Virus record (IMG/VR): IMGVR_UViG_3300032245_000335
Location: 1-24,173 of that record
Source: a virus
Reading direction: 5' to 3' (one strand)
DNA: 24,173 nt
Shown here: one piece after another, positions 13,819 through 22,478 of the stretch
Layout: every line of letters starts with the position of its first letter
Numbering within the stretch: the stretch's first letter is position 1
Program-made: the position numbers and the translations under genes
The notes under the pieces: model-generated
Seen by the model: the letters and a program-made list of their open reading frames with translations, nothing else
The model's database searches: none
What the model was told of the DNA's origin: nothing

Positions 13819-16800
13819 TGAGCGATACTAAGATGTATGATATTTTAAGTCAGTTCAGTGGTCTACAAGCCAAAGAACTGCCTACGTCATCATCTCAAGC
13901 AGAGCCCATTTATGAAAGCGTAGAACCTTTAGACAGCGTTACTGAATCAGTAACAGCAATGGAATCAAAATTTGCAGTGTTTAAAGAAAGCCTAGTTGCT
14001 GAAAAGACTAAAAGAAAATCAGCAGAACCAAAATCTAATCCAGAAAATATCAGCAGTGCTGACGCTACTATTCAAAACCTATTAACTAAAGCAAGATTCA
14101 GTCGCCCAGGTGCTAAAACTGACTTAGAAGCTATTGTCTATCATATTGCCAAACAAGACGAAGAACTTGAACGTGCTAAAAATGCTGAACACGAAGATCG
14201 TGAACTGATTAAAAAAGCACAGGCTGTTACTGATCAAATGAACAATAGATTTAAGAAATTGAATGCTAAGGTAGCCGCCGGACAGATTACAGCACAAGAT
14301 CGAGCACAGGCACAGGCCGCACAGCAAATTGAAAAAGATGCCGATGCCGCAAGAGATGCTGTGGCGGCCAATCCAAATGCTCCAATACAGAATATAGCAG
14401 AACCAGAAGTAAAAGTTCAGGCACCAGCACCAGATAAAGAAGTAGAGCCGCCAGTGGTATCACAACCTGCAGCTCAACAGCCAACACCAAATGTTGTTGA
14501 TTTTCCAACTAATACACAACAACCATCTGGACTAGCTATAACTGATCCAAAATATCAGTCAGGTCAAACAGCTACTGGCGGTAAAGTAACAGCGACTCCA
14601 TCGGGATTCAAACACACAGCACCTAAACAAACAACACTTAAAGTTGTACCAAAAAAAGCAAAACAAGTTGATTTAAATACTCCATTATTTAATTTTGCGG
14701 AGAGCATCAACGAAAGTAGACAAATTTCAGAGGAAGATATGGCCGCACCAGATACAATTGATCCTAAGGCAGAGCAAATAGCTAAAACAAATTATGCTAT
14801 TTTCTTTGATGCTTGGAAACAAAGATTGCCTAAGGTAGATCTTAATTTTAGTGGTCGTCCATTAACACTTTGGCTGCCACAGATGTACGCTATAACCAAA
14901 TACTTTCATTTGGTACCTGCTAGACGTCAGCGCGAAGAAATAGTTAAGACTCTGTCAGATGTTAATGAACTAGTAGCTCTTTTAAGTACTAAAAAAGTAG
15001 TTAACTATGTTAATGAATTCCCAACATGGGTCAAAACAGATCCGATAACTAAAGAATTAAAAAGAAAGCAACAACAAGCAGCACAACAAGGACAAACAAG
15101 TATGTTTGAAGGAAACAAAACTATGACGAAACCAAACAGCATCTTAGAAGCAGTTAAGCAGATTGAAGAAAAGTATATGGGCTGGAAGAAAACAGTTGCC
15201 GCAGTTAAGAAAGGTGGCAGTGCTGAAGATCCAGAAGCCGTTGCTGCCGCAATTGGCCGTAAAAAATACGGTAAAGCTAAATTCCAAAAAGCAGCCGCTG
15301 CAGGTAAGAAACTAGGCGAAGACGCTAAACCAGACTTTTTAGATCTTGACAAAGATGGCGACACAGATGAGCCAATGAAGAAAGCGGCTAAAGACGCTAA
15401 AGAGCATGAGCCAGCTAAACCTGATAGCGATGCTGTTGCTAAACGTAAACGTCTACAAGCACTTAAAGACAAGCAAGAAGATGAGCGTGCTGAAAAGGGC
15501 GATTATGATGATGAGAAATCATCTAAACGCACTATTAAAGGTCGTGCTTACGGTGGTGCTGCACAGAAAGATGATGCTGATGATGAAGTTGATGAAGCAA
15601 TGTTTCCAGGTAGCGGCATTGGTAAATCATTGCGTAACACTGATCAAGGGTTGCGTCAAGGCGCTGATGTTGTTAAAGGAGGTGCAGTAGCAACTCCATT
15701 TGCTGGCGCTGGTGCTGCAATAGGCGCCGCGGCACAAGCATCAATGGCTACAGGTGCGGCAACATTATTTGCTCCGATAGCAGGTGCAGGTTTCTTAGCA
15801 GGTGCAGGTTTAGTAGCAGGCACAGCACTAACTTATAAAGCCCTACAATGGTTAGCACGTAAATTATTTGGCACAACAGAAGAAGCAATGGAATTTGCTA
15901 AGGCGCACTTAGCAGCTGCACAAGCAGGTCAACCACAATTCCAATTCCAAGGTAAAAATTATCCTGTTAAAGTTAAACCAAATCAAATACAAGATTTGAA
16001 AGATGAAATCACTAATTTAGAAATACGTTCATCTCAAAAGGAAAGTGTTGACGAAGTAGCACCTCCAGGCGCTAAAGCTGAACGTATGGTTAAACATATC
16101 AAGAAAGGTTATAGCAAAGATGGCAAGCTAACACCTAAAGAAAAATCAATCGCTTATGCTACAGCATGGAAAGCACATAACAAAGGCCAAGTAGAAGAAG
16201 GCACTAATTTTGGAGATACTATTAAAAATAGTAAAGGTAAAATGACTAAAGTAACAGTTAAAGAGGGTAAAGATGCGATCCGTAATCACCCAATCTATAC
16301 AACTAAAGAAGCATGGGATCACTATGCTCAAGAACTAGCAGAACAAGAAGCTATGGACGAAGCAGTTATGACTCCAATGGTTGACGCAGTTCAAGAACTA
16401 GATGAAATTGCAAAACTAGCTGGCTTACCTGTTAAAACATGTGAAGCATGTGGTTGTTCAGAGTCTGCATGTAAATGCGGTGAAAGCATTGTTGACGAAA
16501 GCGCAATTAATGAAGCAGCTACACGTAAAGACTTCCGCATGGTAGCTGACTTAATTAAAAATATTCCTGACAAAGAAAAACGTAAAGAACTAGCACATCA
16601 TCACGCTAGCATTTTCAAACAACAAAACCCACGCTTCAAACACGATGTATTCTGTAAAGCCTGTGGGTTAGATGAATGCGATTGGAACATGGCTCCAGTA
16701 ATGGCTGAAGGTACATGTCCAGCTTGCGATTGCGCACCATGTAAATGTGATGAAAGCATGATGGAAGATGAAATGGACGAAGGCAATGAATTCTCAGGTG

Positions 16801-17270
16801 CACTTGCTAAAGCTAAAGCTGCTGGTGCTAAAGAATTTGAAGTTGACGGCAAGAAATACACAGTTAAAGAAGACATCAACATAAATGTATCAGCAGTTGG
16901 TGAAGAAGATGTAGTTAACTTAATCCGTAAACTATCAGGTATGGAAGCAATTAAAACAGTTACTGATAACCTATCTGCTATGGCTGGCGAAGCATGTCCA
17001 GCTTGTGGTTCTAGTTCATGTGGTTGTGAAGCAGTTGCTGAACAAATGGAAGAAGGTCCTAAAGAACGTGAAATTGAACACACCAACACACCACGTGAAG
17101 AAACAGCTGGTGCTGATGCAGCGTTCCCAGGCGGTACTGATTTGAATCGTCCTAAGAAATCATACAGTGACAAACCATTCCGCGGTGATAATCCAATGGC
17201 AGTGTCTGAAGCTAAAGAAGAACAACTATGGAAAGCATACGAAAGTATGATTAACGACATTAAGGCATAA
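13818..17270 (+). CDS. Very large multidomain phage protein with Cys clusters (1150 aa)
   Basis: An acidic mosaic protein of unknown function, probably virion-associated from its place in the late operon. In order: a coiled coil (about 110-180); a Pro/Gln-rich linker (about 190-270); a helical domain with NYAIFFDAWKQRLPKVDLNF (about 325-420); an AIGRKKYGKAKFQKAAAAGK motif (about 477-497); a possible calcium-binding loop DLDKDGDTDE (509-518); an Ala/Gly-rich hydrophobic segment (about 615-665); a SYSKDGKL-like and AYATAWKAHNKG region (about 765-795); LDEIAKLAGL (861-870); and Cys clusters at 875-887, 946-954, 967-977 and 1060-1070. Several of these motifs recur in large proteins of marine T4-like phages. 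An internal in-frame ATG at 15123 has an AAGGAA site and could give a 715-aa C-terminal form. The start overlaps the previous stop. Confidence 0.72.
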   Translation: MSDTKMYDILSQFSGLQAKELPTSSSQAEPIYESVEPLDSVTESVTAMESKFAVFKESLVAEKTKRKSAEPKSNPENISSADATIQNLLTKARFSRPGAKTDLEAIVYHIAKQDEELERAKNAEHEDRELIKKAQAVTDQMNNRFKKLNAKVAAGQITAQDRAQAQAAQQIEKDADAARDAVAANPNAPIQNIAEPEVKVQAPAPDKEVEPPVVSQPAAQQPTPNVVDFPTNTQQPSGLAITDPKYQSGQTATGGKVTATPSGFKHTAPKQTTLKVVPKKAKQVDLNTPLFNFAESINESRQISEEDMAAPDTIDPKAEQIAKTNYAIFFDAWKQRLPKVDLNFSGRPLTLWLPQMYAITKYFHLVPARRQREEIVKTLSDVNELVALLSTKKVVNYVNEFPTWVKTDPITKELKRKQQQAAQQGQTSMFEGNKTMTKPNSILEAVKQIEEKYMGWKKTVAAVKKGGSAEDPEAVAAAIGRKKYGKAKFQKAAAAGKKLGEDAKPDFLDLDKDGDTDEPMKKAAKDAKEHEPAKPDSDAVAKRKRLQALKDKQEDERAEKGDYDDEKSSKRTIKGRAYGGAAQKDDADDEVDEAMFPGSGIGKSLRNTDQGLRQGADVVKGGAVATPFAGAGAAIGAAAQASMATGAATLFAPIAGAGFLAGAGLVAGTALTYKALQWLARKLFGTTEEAMEFAKAHLAAAQAGQPQFQFQGKNYPVKVKPNQIQDLKDEITNLEIRSSQKESVDEVAPPGAKAERMVKHIKKGYSKDGKLTPKEKSIAYATAWKAHNKGQVEEGTNFGDTIKNSKGKMTKVTVKEGKDAIRNHPIYTTKEAWDHYAQELAEQEAMDEAVMTPMVDAVQELDEIAKLAGLPVKTCEACGCSESACKCGESIVDESAINEAATRKDFRMVADLIKNIPDKEKRKELAHHHASIFKQQNPRFKHDVFCKACGLDECDWNMAPVMAEGTCPACDCAPCKCDESMMEDEMDEGNEFSGALAKAKAAGAKEFEVDGKKYTVKEDININVSAVGEEDVVNLIRKLSGMEAIKTVTDNLSAMAGEACPACGSSSCGCEAVAEQMEEGPKEREIEHTNTPREETAGADAAFPGGTDLNRPKKSYSDKPFRGDNPMAVSEAKEEQLWKAYESMINDIKA
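15109..15125 (+). promoter_or_regulatory. Possible internal translation start in the 1150-aa gene
   Basis: AAGGAA (15109-15114), 8 nt and ATG (15123-15125) form a well-spaced initiation site in the reading frame, at residue 436. It falls at a boundary: after the helical N-terminal part and before the segment MTKPNSILEAVKQIEEKYMG. A separately made C-terminal product is possible. Confidence 0.4.
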
Positions 17271-17271
17271 T

Positions 17272-17715
17272 ATGAGCTCACAAGAACTAAAGAAGTTTAT
17301 TACACTATTAGAAAGCATCGAAGCTGAAACCATGCAGTCAGTTAACGAAGGCGATCAAACACAGATTGCACAAGTTGAAGGTCTATTAGACGATCTTGAA
17401 AACGCACTATATGAAGTAGTTACAATATGTGGCCGATTGAGTCGTGCTGGTGATTGGGTGTCAGGACCATTTAGTGGTCAAATTGATTCATATACACGCC
17501 CATGGATGCAAGCATTCTTAGAAGATCGTAGTCAACCAGGTAGCGTAGTAAGTCTACGTAATATCTTTGAGCGTTCACGTGAAGAAGAAGACGATGAATA
17601 TGACGACCTTGAAGAGGATTTTGCGGCAAAATCACCATCAGATTCATCAAGTCCACTATCACACGCTAATCAACAAGACCTAGTAGTTAAAGGCAATCAC
17701 AATGAAGATCAATGA
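17272..17715 (+). CDS. Conserved-context acidic protein, unknown function (147 aa)
   Basis: The ATG lies one base after the stop of the 1150-aa gene, so translation is probably coupled. The product starts MSSQELKKFITLLESIEAET and has a helical N-terminal domain (about 1-60, including VEGLLDDLENALYEVVTICG), then DWVSGPFSGQIDSYTRPWMQ and a very acidic, probably disordered C-terminus (SREEEDDEYDDLEEDFAAKS). I do not recognise the family. Acidic tails of this sort are common in scaffold or core proteins of T4-like heads, but this is only a hint. The gene overlaps the next one by 14 bases. Confidence 0.68.
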   Translation: MSSQELKKFITLLESIEAETMQSVNEGDQTQIAQVEGLLDDLENALYEVVTICGRLSRAGDWVSGPFSGQIDSYTRPWMQAFLEDRSQPGSVVSLRNIFERSREEEDDEYDDLEEDFAAKSPSDSSSPLSHANQQDLVVKGNHNEDQ

Positions 17716-18082
17716 GATCATTGTAGAAGGTAAGTTTGGTGACAGACCAAATCATGCACGTAATTCAGATACCGGTGAGTGGGTATTCCGCGACAACGGC
17801 ACAGATCGTGTTTACAATCTAAATCGCATTATGATGGCTAGTGCTATGCACGATGGCTCAAGTGATCATGCAGTTGAAATGGATGAAGCAAGTTGGGTTG
17901 AAAAAAATAACATGGCTCGCCCGTATACCGAAGCTGAACACAACATGATGAAAGGTGCATTTAAAACTGTAAAAAGCGACTACCATCATACTAGTCAAGA
18001 TCATCGTAGCCGTGAAGAAGATGACACACATAAAACAAGTCCAGTTCCACATAACTCGGGCGTTAAAAAACGCAAATCATAA
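17702..18082 (+). CDS. Conserved T4-like phage protein with (I)VE N-terminus (126 aa)
   Basis: The product starts MKINEIIVEGKFGDRPNHAR. The first nine residues resemble capsid-targeting peptides, with I-V-E followed by Gly as a possible prohead protease site. The middle contains RVYNLNRIMMASAMHDGSSD, then EMDEASWVEKNNMARPYTEA then EHNMMKGAFKTVKSDYHH, a pattern (DxxSWV...PYTxxExxMMKxAFK) that I recall in marine T4-like phages without known function. The C-terminus is polar and basic (HNSGVKKRKS). It overlaps the previous gene by 14 bases, and its TAA overlaps the next ATG. It was probably made together with its neighbours as part of the late packaging operon. Confidence 0.7.
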   Translation: MKINEIIVEGKFGDRPNHARNSDTGEWVFRDNGTDRVYNLNRIMMASAMHDGSSDHAVEMDEASWVEKNNMARPYTEAEHNMMKGAFKTVKSDYHHTSQDHRSREEDDTHKTSPVPHNSGVKKRKS

Positions 18083-18315
18083 TGGATGAATTAAACGACA
18101 TCAAACGCCTAGCTGGGTTAGACATGACTCAGAACATTGGTCGCCTACAAGAATACAAAGGTGTAGGCAGTGTACAAACAGATGGTAGTAATATGAGTGT
18201 TACTGCTAACGAAAAGATCAAACATCAACAAGAACACAATATACAACCTGGTACTCCGGAATGGTTCAAACTATGGTTCTCAAAACCATATCTAACAGGT
18301 GAAAAACCCTGGTAA
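18082..18315 (+). CDS. Small conserved protein with LAGL motif (77 aa)
   Basis: The start overlaps the previous stop (TAATG). The product begins MDELNDIKRLAGLDMTQNIG. The (D/E)IxxLAGL motif at 3-13 recurs in the 1150-aa and 825-aa proteins on either side. The C-terminal part, HNIQPGTPEWFKLWFSKPYL then TGEKPW, is familiar to me from short proteins just before gp17 in marine T4-like phages. No catalytic residues are evident. Its place between other packaging genes suggests a head or packaging accessory, but no function can be given. Confidence 0.7.
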   Translation: MDELNDIKRLAGLDMTQNIGRLQEYKGVGSVQTDGSNMSVTANEKIKHQQEHNIQPGTPEWFKLWFSKPYLTGEKPW

Positions 18316-18351
18316 TTGTAACACCTCATTAAAGCCAAGATAAGTAACAGT

Positions 18352-19920
18352 ATGGCGACAGCAAAAGGTACAGACAGCGTTCTAGTAAAGAAACCTCATA
18401 CCAAGGAATCTTTTACAGAAGAACAACTTAAAGAATTCGCAAAGTGCGCAGATCCTATCACGGGTCCTGAATACTTTATGAGTCACTACTTCTATATACA
18501 ACATCCTACTAAAGGACGTATGCTGTATGAACCTTTTGACTATCAGAAACGACTGATACACACATACCATGCTTATCGATTCAGCATTTCACTAATGCCC
18601 CGGCAAACAGGTAAGTCAACAAGTGCCGCAGGTTACTTGTTATGGTACGCTATGTTCGTACCAGATAGTACTATCCTAATTGCCGCACACAAATACACAG
18701 GCTCACAAGAAATCATGCAACGTATACGCTACGCTTATGAAAGCGTACCAGATCATATACGTGCTGGTGCTGTGAGTTATAACAAAGGTAGCATTGACTT
18801 TGATAACGGTAGTCGTATAGTTTCAGCTACAACTACTGAAAACACAGGTCGTGGTATGTCTATATCATTACTATACGCAGATGAGTTTGCGTTTGTCCGC
18901 CCTACTATTGGTCGTGAGTTTTGGACTTCTATCAGCCCTACACTAGCAACTGGTGGTAAATGTATTATTACAAGTACACCTAACAGCGATGAAGATCAGT
19001 TCGCCACCTTATGGAAAGGCGCTAACAAACAGTTTGATGAGTTTGGCAATCCTACAGAAATAGGTATCAATGGATTCAAAGCATTTAGATCATACTGGAA
19101 CGAACATCCTGATCGTGACGAAACATGGGCTGCACAACAGCGAGCACAGCTAGGTGATGAACGTTTCCGTCGTGAGATGGACTGCGAATTTATCATCTGG
19201 GACGAAACATTAATCAATCCTGGATTCCTAGTAGAGATGGCTGGCCTAGATCCTATAGAACGTCAAGGACAGGTACGTTGGTATAAACGTCCAGAACCAC
19301 AGTTTACTTATGTAGTAGCATTAGATCCTAGTCTAGGCACAGGCGGAGACCCTGCGGGTATACAGGTATTTGAATTACCTAGTTTTAAACAGGTAGCAGA
19401 ATGGCAACATAATCGTACACCTATACAACAACAGGTAGGTATTCTAACTGAAATTACCAAATATCTAGCTGAAACAGTCACACAAAATAACATATATTAC
19501 AGCGTTGAAAACAACACAGTAGGTGAAGCGGCTCTGATCAGTATCAGTGAAATTGGTGAAGAAAACATACGTGGTATATTCCTAAGTGAACCTCGTCATA
19601 TGGGCGGAGGCCGCAGATTCCGTAAAGGATTTAATACCACAAACAAAAGTAAGATATCAGCCTGTGCTAAACTTAAAAATCTAATAGAAAGCCGTCGTAT
19701 GACAGTATGTAGTCGCCCACTAATATCAGAACTCAAAACATTTGTGGCTAACGGTGCTAGTTATGCGGCTAAACCCGGTGAAACAGACGATCTAGTAATG
19801 AGTTTAATACTTATAGTACGTATGGCACAGATGCTACAATCATTTGACAGCCAACTGGACTTGACTATGAAAGACAGCTTAGAAGACATAGTTGAGCCTA
19901 TGCCATTCTTCATAACTTAA
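18352..19920 (+). CDS. gp17: Large terminase subunit gp17 (packaging motor)
   Basis: The 522-aa ATPase-nuclease that cuts concatemeric DNA and pumps it into the head; T4 gp17 has 610 aa. The N-terminal ATPase has the adenine-binding region PFDYQKRLIHTYHAYRFSIS, Walker A MPRQTGKST (82-90), Walker B LLYADEFAF (173-181, D177 and catalytic E178) and coupling motif ITSTPN (206-211). The C-terminal RuvC-like nuclease has D325 in VVALDPSLGTGGDPAG, E386 in YSVENNTVGEA and D479/D480 in GETDDLVMSL, so all three acidic positions are present. The C-terminus is short compared with T4. GATAAGTA, a late-box variant, ends 5 nt before the ATG; TAAG within it could instead serve as a weak ribosome binding site. 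Confidence 0.96.
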   Translation: MATAKGTDSVLVKKPHTKESFTEEQLKEFAKCADPITGPEYFMSHYFYIQHPTKGRMLYEPFDYQKRLIHTYHAYRFSISLMPRQTGKSTSAAGYLLWYAMFVPDSTILIAAHKYTGSQEIMQRIRYAYESVPDHIRAGAVSYNKGSIDFDNGSRIVSATTTENTGRGMSISLLYADEFAFVRPTIGREFWTSISPTLATGGKCIITSTPNSDEDQFATLWKGANKQFDEFGNPTEIGINGFKAFRSYWNEHPDRDETWAAQQRAQLGDERFRREMDCEFIIWDETLINPGFLVEMAGLDPIERQGQVRWYKRPEPQFTYVVALDPSLGTGGDPAGIQVFELPSFKQVAEWQHNRTPIQQQVGILTEITKYLAETVTQNNIYYSVENNTVGEAALISISEIGEENIRGIFLSEPRHMGGGRRFRKGFNTTNKSKISACAKLKNLIESRRMTVCSRPLISELKTFVANGASYAAKPGETDDLVMSLILIVRMAQMLQSFDSQLDLTMKDSLEDIVEPMPFFIT

Positions 19921-19928
19921 GATAAATA
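19921..19928 (+). promoter_or_regulatory. Late-type promoter box before the 825-aa gene
   Basis: GATAAATA begins directly after the gp17 stop codon and ends 7 nt before the ATG at 19936. No ribosome binding site lies between, so a transcript from it would have almost no leader. Confidence 0.5.
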
Positions 19929-19935
19929 ATGTATC

Positions 19936-22413
19936 ATGCGTGAAATTAATAAAATATCTGAAAGTCTTTTTGAAAAAATTCGTGATCGTTTTGAAGATGT
20001 CAGCTTGGGCGACGATAAAGCCAAAGCCACTCAAGATCCAGAAAAGGCACGTTTTTTCAATTTCGATTATATTGTAGATGACAAAAACTACGGTAATATT
20101 ACTATCAGTTTGATAGATGAAATGAGCCTTAAAGTCTACTTCAGTAAAAATATCAGTAAAGAATTAGATGATCACGAAAAGAAACATTGGTATGGGTTCT
20201 TACGTGAACTACGCGAATTTGCTAAACGTAACCTATTAAGTTTCGAACCACGAGATATTACTCGTTCAACACTTAAACATCGCGATCTAAAACAAGTAAG
20301 CAAAGCAGACAGCACCTATGACAAAGATGAAGTAGTAGCTGAAAGCAAACTCTACGGTACTACAAAATCCAGTTATGAAAAGTTTGGTCCTGTGCGGATT
20401 ATTGTACGTCATACTAAACCAGTAGCAGATGAAGTGGGCGGCGCTCGTAGTCGCAACATTAACAGCATTTACGTAGAAAATCAGCAAGGCGAACGCTTTA
20501 AGATGCCGTTTAAGAGTCTTACAGCAAGCCGCGCAATGGCACGTCATATTAGTGCTGGCGGCACACCGCACGATGAACTAGGCCAACACATTACAGAAAT
20601 GGCTACAGAAGCAACAAAACTTAAACCATTCTTAAACAATGTGCGTCATCGTACATTTGAAGACACAGAAACACAGGCTATGGTAGAGTCAGCTTTTGAA
20701 TACCACGGTCTACTAAAGAATACTTTACAACGCATGAGTGGCAAAAAAGGCTACACAAAATGCAAAGAACAATTTACAGCAACAAGTACCAGCTATATCC
20801 CAGAAGAAGACATGGATGTGGCAGCAATTAAAGAACGTTTTGTTAAACGTGTTTATAACGATAAAATGGAAGAAGCATTACCGCTTGTTTACAAGGCTTA
20901 TGATATGAAGAAAAATAATAAATTTACAGAACAATTTGAAAGCTGGGCTAACGTAGTCAGTGAAGGTGCTTGGGCACTGCCAGAAACTGATGACGAAATT
21001 GGTCAGTTGATTGATATCTTAGAAAAACCTTTACTAGTAGGTGTAGATGCGCAGAATGCTACCAATGCTCTATACAATATTCTAGGTGATGATCGTCTGT
21101 TTGATCGTTTAGGCGAGTTAGCTGATACTGATCCAGAAGCAGATGCTCGTGATGTAGTTATCAATTGGTTACAGGATAATTTACCGCACGTCTATCAACA
21201 GATTGAAAATGAAATTGGTGACGCAGATGTTCCAGCAGAACCAGCAGAAGATAACCAAGAAGTAGATGAAGGTAAAGAATTTGGCGCATACGATTATGAA
21301 AAACTAGCAATGGCACTACCATCAGGCTTAACAGACGAGAACGAAATTTTACGAGCAGGTTACCAGGATCTTAAATTAGTTTTAGGTAAAAAAGCCGCAG
21401 ATTACAAGTTCCATTACGATGAAGACTTTCCGAGCGACTTTGTCAGTGCTTATTTTTGGTTACAAAAGAACCCACAAGAACCAACAGAAGGCAACACATA
21501 TGGCTCTGGTGATGGTGGCATGGACGGTGTAGTATACGAAGATGATGACGACAATGTAGATGACGACGAACAAGTATGCATCTATTGTGGTAATCCGCGC
21601 GGCGACAAATACGGTTGCTGTGATGAAAACCATTGGACAACTAAAGGCGAATTTGAATCAGAACACGGAGTTAATGAAGATGAAGATCATGATACTAGTT
21701 TTGAAGCGATTGAAGCAGCAATTATTCGCAGAATCGCACACAGCCATCATGAACTATTAATGAAAATAGGCCCAGATGGCGTATTAGAAGCGGCCCGTGA
21801 AATAGCAGAATTCGCTGCACCTGTTGAAGAAATTGGTAGCAGTGATGTCAGTGCTTGGGTTCGTATGATTGAACGTGACGCTGGCATTGAACAAGAAGAC
21901 AGTGACCTACACGAAGCATTTGAGCAAGCATTAGGCGAAGGATACGACACACGTGATGCTTATGAATTAGATGATCCAAAACATCCAGACTTTGTTAAGA
22001 ACTATCAAGAATATAAATCTAAACACCCAGATGCTAAACTAGCTGACTTTATTAATTACATTAGAAGTAGAAAACCAAAAAGAGAAGTAAATGAAGATCA
22101 AGTCTCAGACAAACTGCAATCATTTGTAGGACAAACTTTTTATGTTCCAAAAGAAGGCAATAAAGGCACAGTATCGGCTGTAGCAGACCCACGTCGTTTC
22201 TCAAACAGTTTAGTAGTTGATTTAGACAATGGCACAACAACAGTGGTACATTTTGCGGACTTAGAAGCAACAACACCAGGCATTATTAAACAAACACTAG
22301 ACAAACTTAAATCAGTGATTACAGGTGGTGGCACTCCAAAAATGCAACCAAAACCTTATGGCCAAGTAGGCACAGATGTAAAAGATATTAAAAAATTAGC
22401 AGGTTTAAAATAA
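19936..22413 (+). CDS. Large conserved T4-like phage protein, unknown function (825 aa)
   Basis: The N-terminal 300 residues are the conserved part: FFNFDYIVDDKNYGNITISL (40-59), KKHWYGFLRELREFAKRNLL (82-101), SFEPRDITRSTLKHRDLKQV (102-121), SKLYGTTKSSYEKFGPVRII (137-156) and GARSRNINSIYVENQQGERF (169-188). I recall this arrangement in large unnamed proteins of marine T4-like phages. The rest is acidic and modular. It includes a Cys cluster, CIYC at 548-551 followed by CC at 561-562 and H566, that could bind zinc, and a helical region around 610-690. A small beta domain (about 720-765, GQTFYVPKEGNKGTVSAVAD) precedes the extreme C-terminus DIKKLAGLK, which repeats the motif of two upstream proteins. 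It is the last gene before a terminator. Probably a virion or head-assembly protein. Confidence 0.72.
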   Translation: MREINKISESLFEKIRDRFEDVSLGDDKAKATQDPEKARFFNFDYIVDDKNYGNITISLIDEMSLKVYFSKNISKELDDHEKKHWYGFLRELREFAKRNLLSFEPRDITRSTLKHRDLKQVSKADSTYDKDEVVAESKLYGTTKSSYEKFGPVRIIVRHTKPVADEVGGARSRNINSIYVENQQGERFKMPFKSLTASRAMARHISAGGTPHDELGQHITEMATEATKLKPFLNNVRHRTFEDTETQAMVESAFEYHGLLKNTLQRMSGKKGYTKCKEQFTATSTSYIPEEDMDVAAIKERFVKRVYNDKMEEALPLVYKAYDMKKNNKFTEQFESWANVVSEGAWALPETDDEIGQLIDILEKPLLVGVDAQNATNALYNILGDDRLFDRLGELADTDPEADARDVVINWLQDNLPHVYQQIENEIGDADVPAEPAEDNQEVDEGKEFGAYDYEKLAMALPSGLTDENEILRAGYQDLKLVLGKKAADYKFHYDEDFPSDFVSAYFWLQKNPQEPTEGNTYGSGDGGMDGVVYEDDDDNVDDDEQVCIYCGNPRGDKYGCCDENHWTTKGEFESEHGVNEDEDHDTSFEAIEAAIIRRIAHSHHELLMKIGPDGVLEAAREIAEFAAPVEEIGSSDVSAWVRMIERDAGIEQEDSDLHEAFEQALGEGYDTRDAYELDDPKHPDFVKNYQEYKSKHPDAKLADFINYIRSRKPKREVNEDQVSDKLQSFVGQTFYVPKEGNKGTVSAVADPRRFSNSLVVDLDNGTTTVVHFADLEATTPGIIKQTLDKLKSVITGGGTPKMQPKPYGQVGTDVKDIKKLAGLK

Positions 22414-22431
22414 GATACAATATCACAAGAC

Positions 22432-22462
22432 AAAGGCACTTTTTATAGTGCCTTTTCTTTTG
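22432..22462 (+). terminator. Intrinsic terminator after the late operon
   Basis: AAAGGCACT (22432-22440) and AGTGCCTTT (22447-22455) form an exact 9-bp stem with loop TTTTAT. A T-rich tail (TTTTCTTTT) follows. It ends the long operon that starts at 10698 and separates it from the radical SAM gene. Confidence 0.9.
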
Positions 22463-22478
22463 ACTGATAAGTAAGTGC

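Noticed and set aside
15005-15472. 155-aa open frame on the minus strand
   Set aside because: Shadow of the 1150-aa gene. Its Ala/Ser/Leu-rich product mirrors Lys/Ala codons of the sense strand.
16601-17281. 226-aa open frame on the minus strand
   Set aside because: It lies wholly antisense to the 1150-aa gene, where regular codon use keeps the opposite strand open. No ribosome binding site or recognisable protein.
21443-21640. His/Cys-rich 65-aa minus-strand frame
   Set aside because: Antisense to the acidic Asp/Glu part of the 825-aa gene. GAT/GAC-rich codons read backwards give His and Ile by chance.
22010-22017. TATAAATC and similar boxes inside coding regions (also near 10398 and 23588)
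   Set aside because: They are imperfect matches inside genes, with no start codon at a useful distance.
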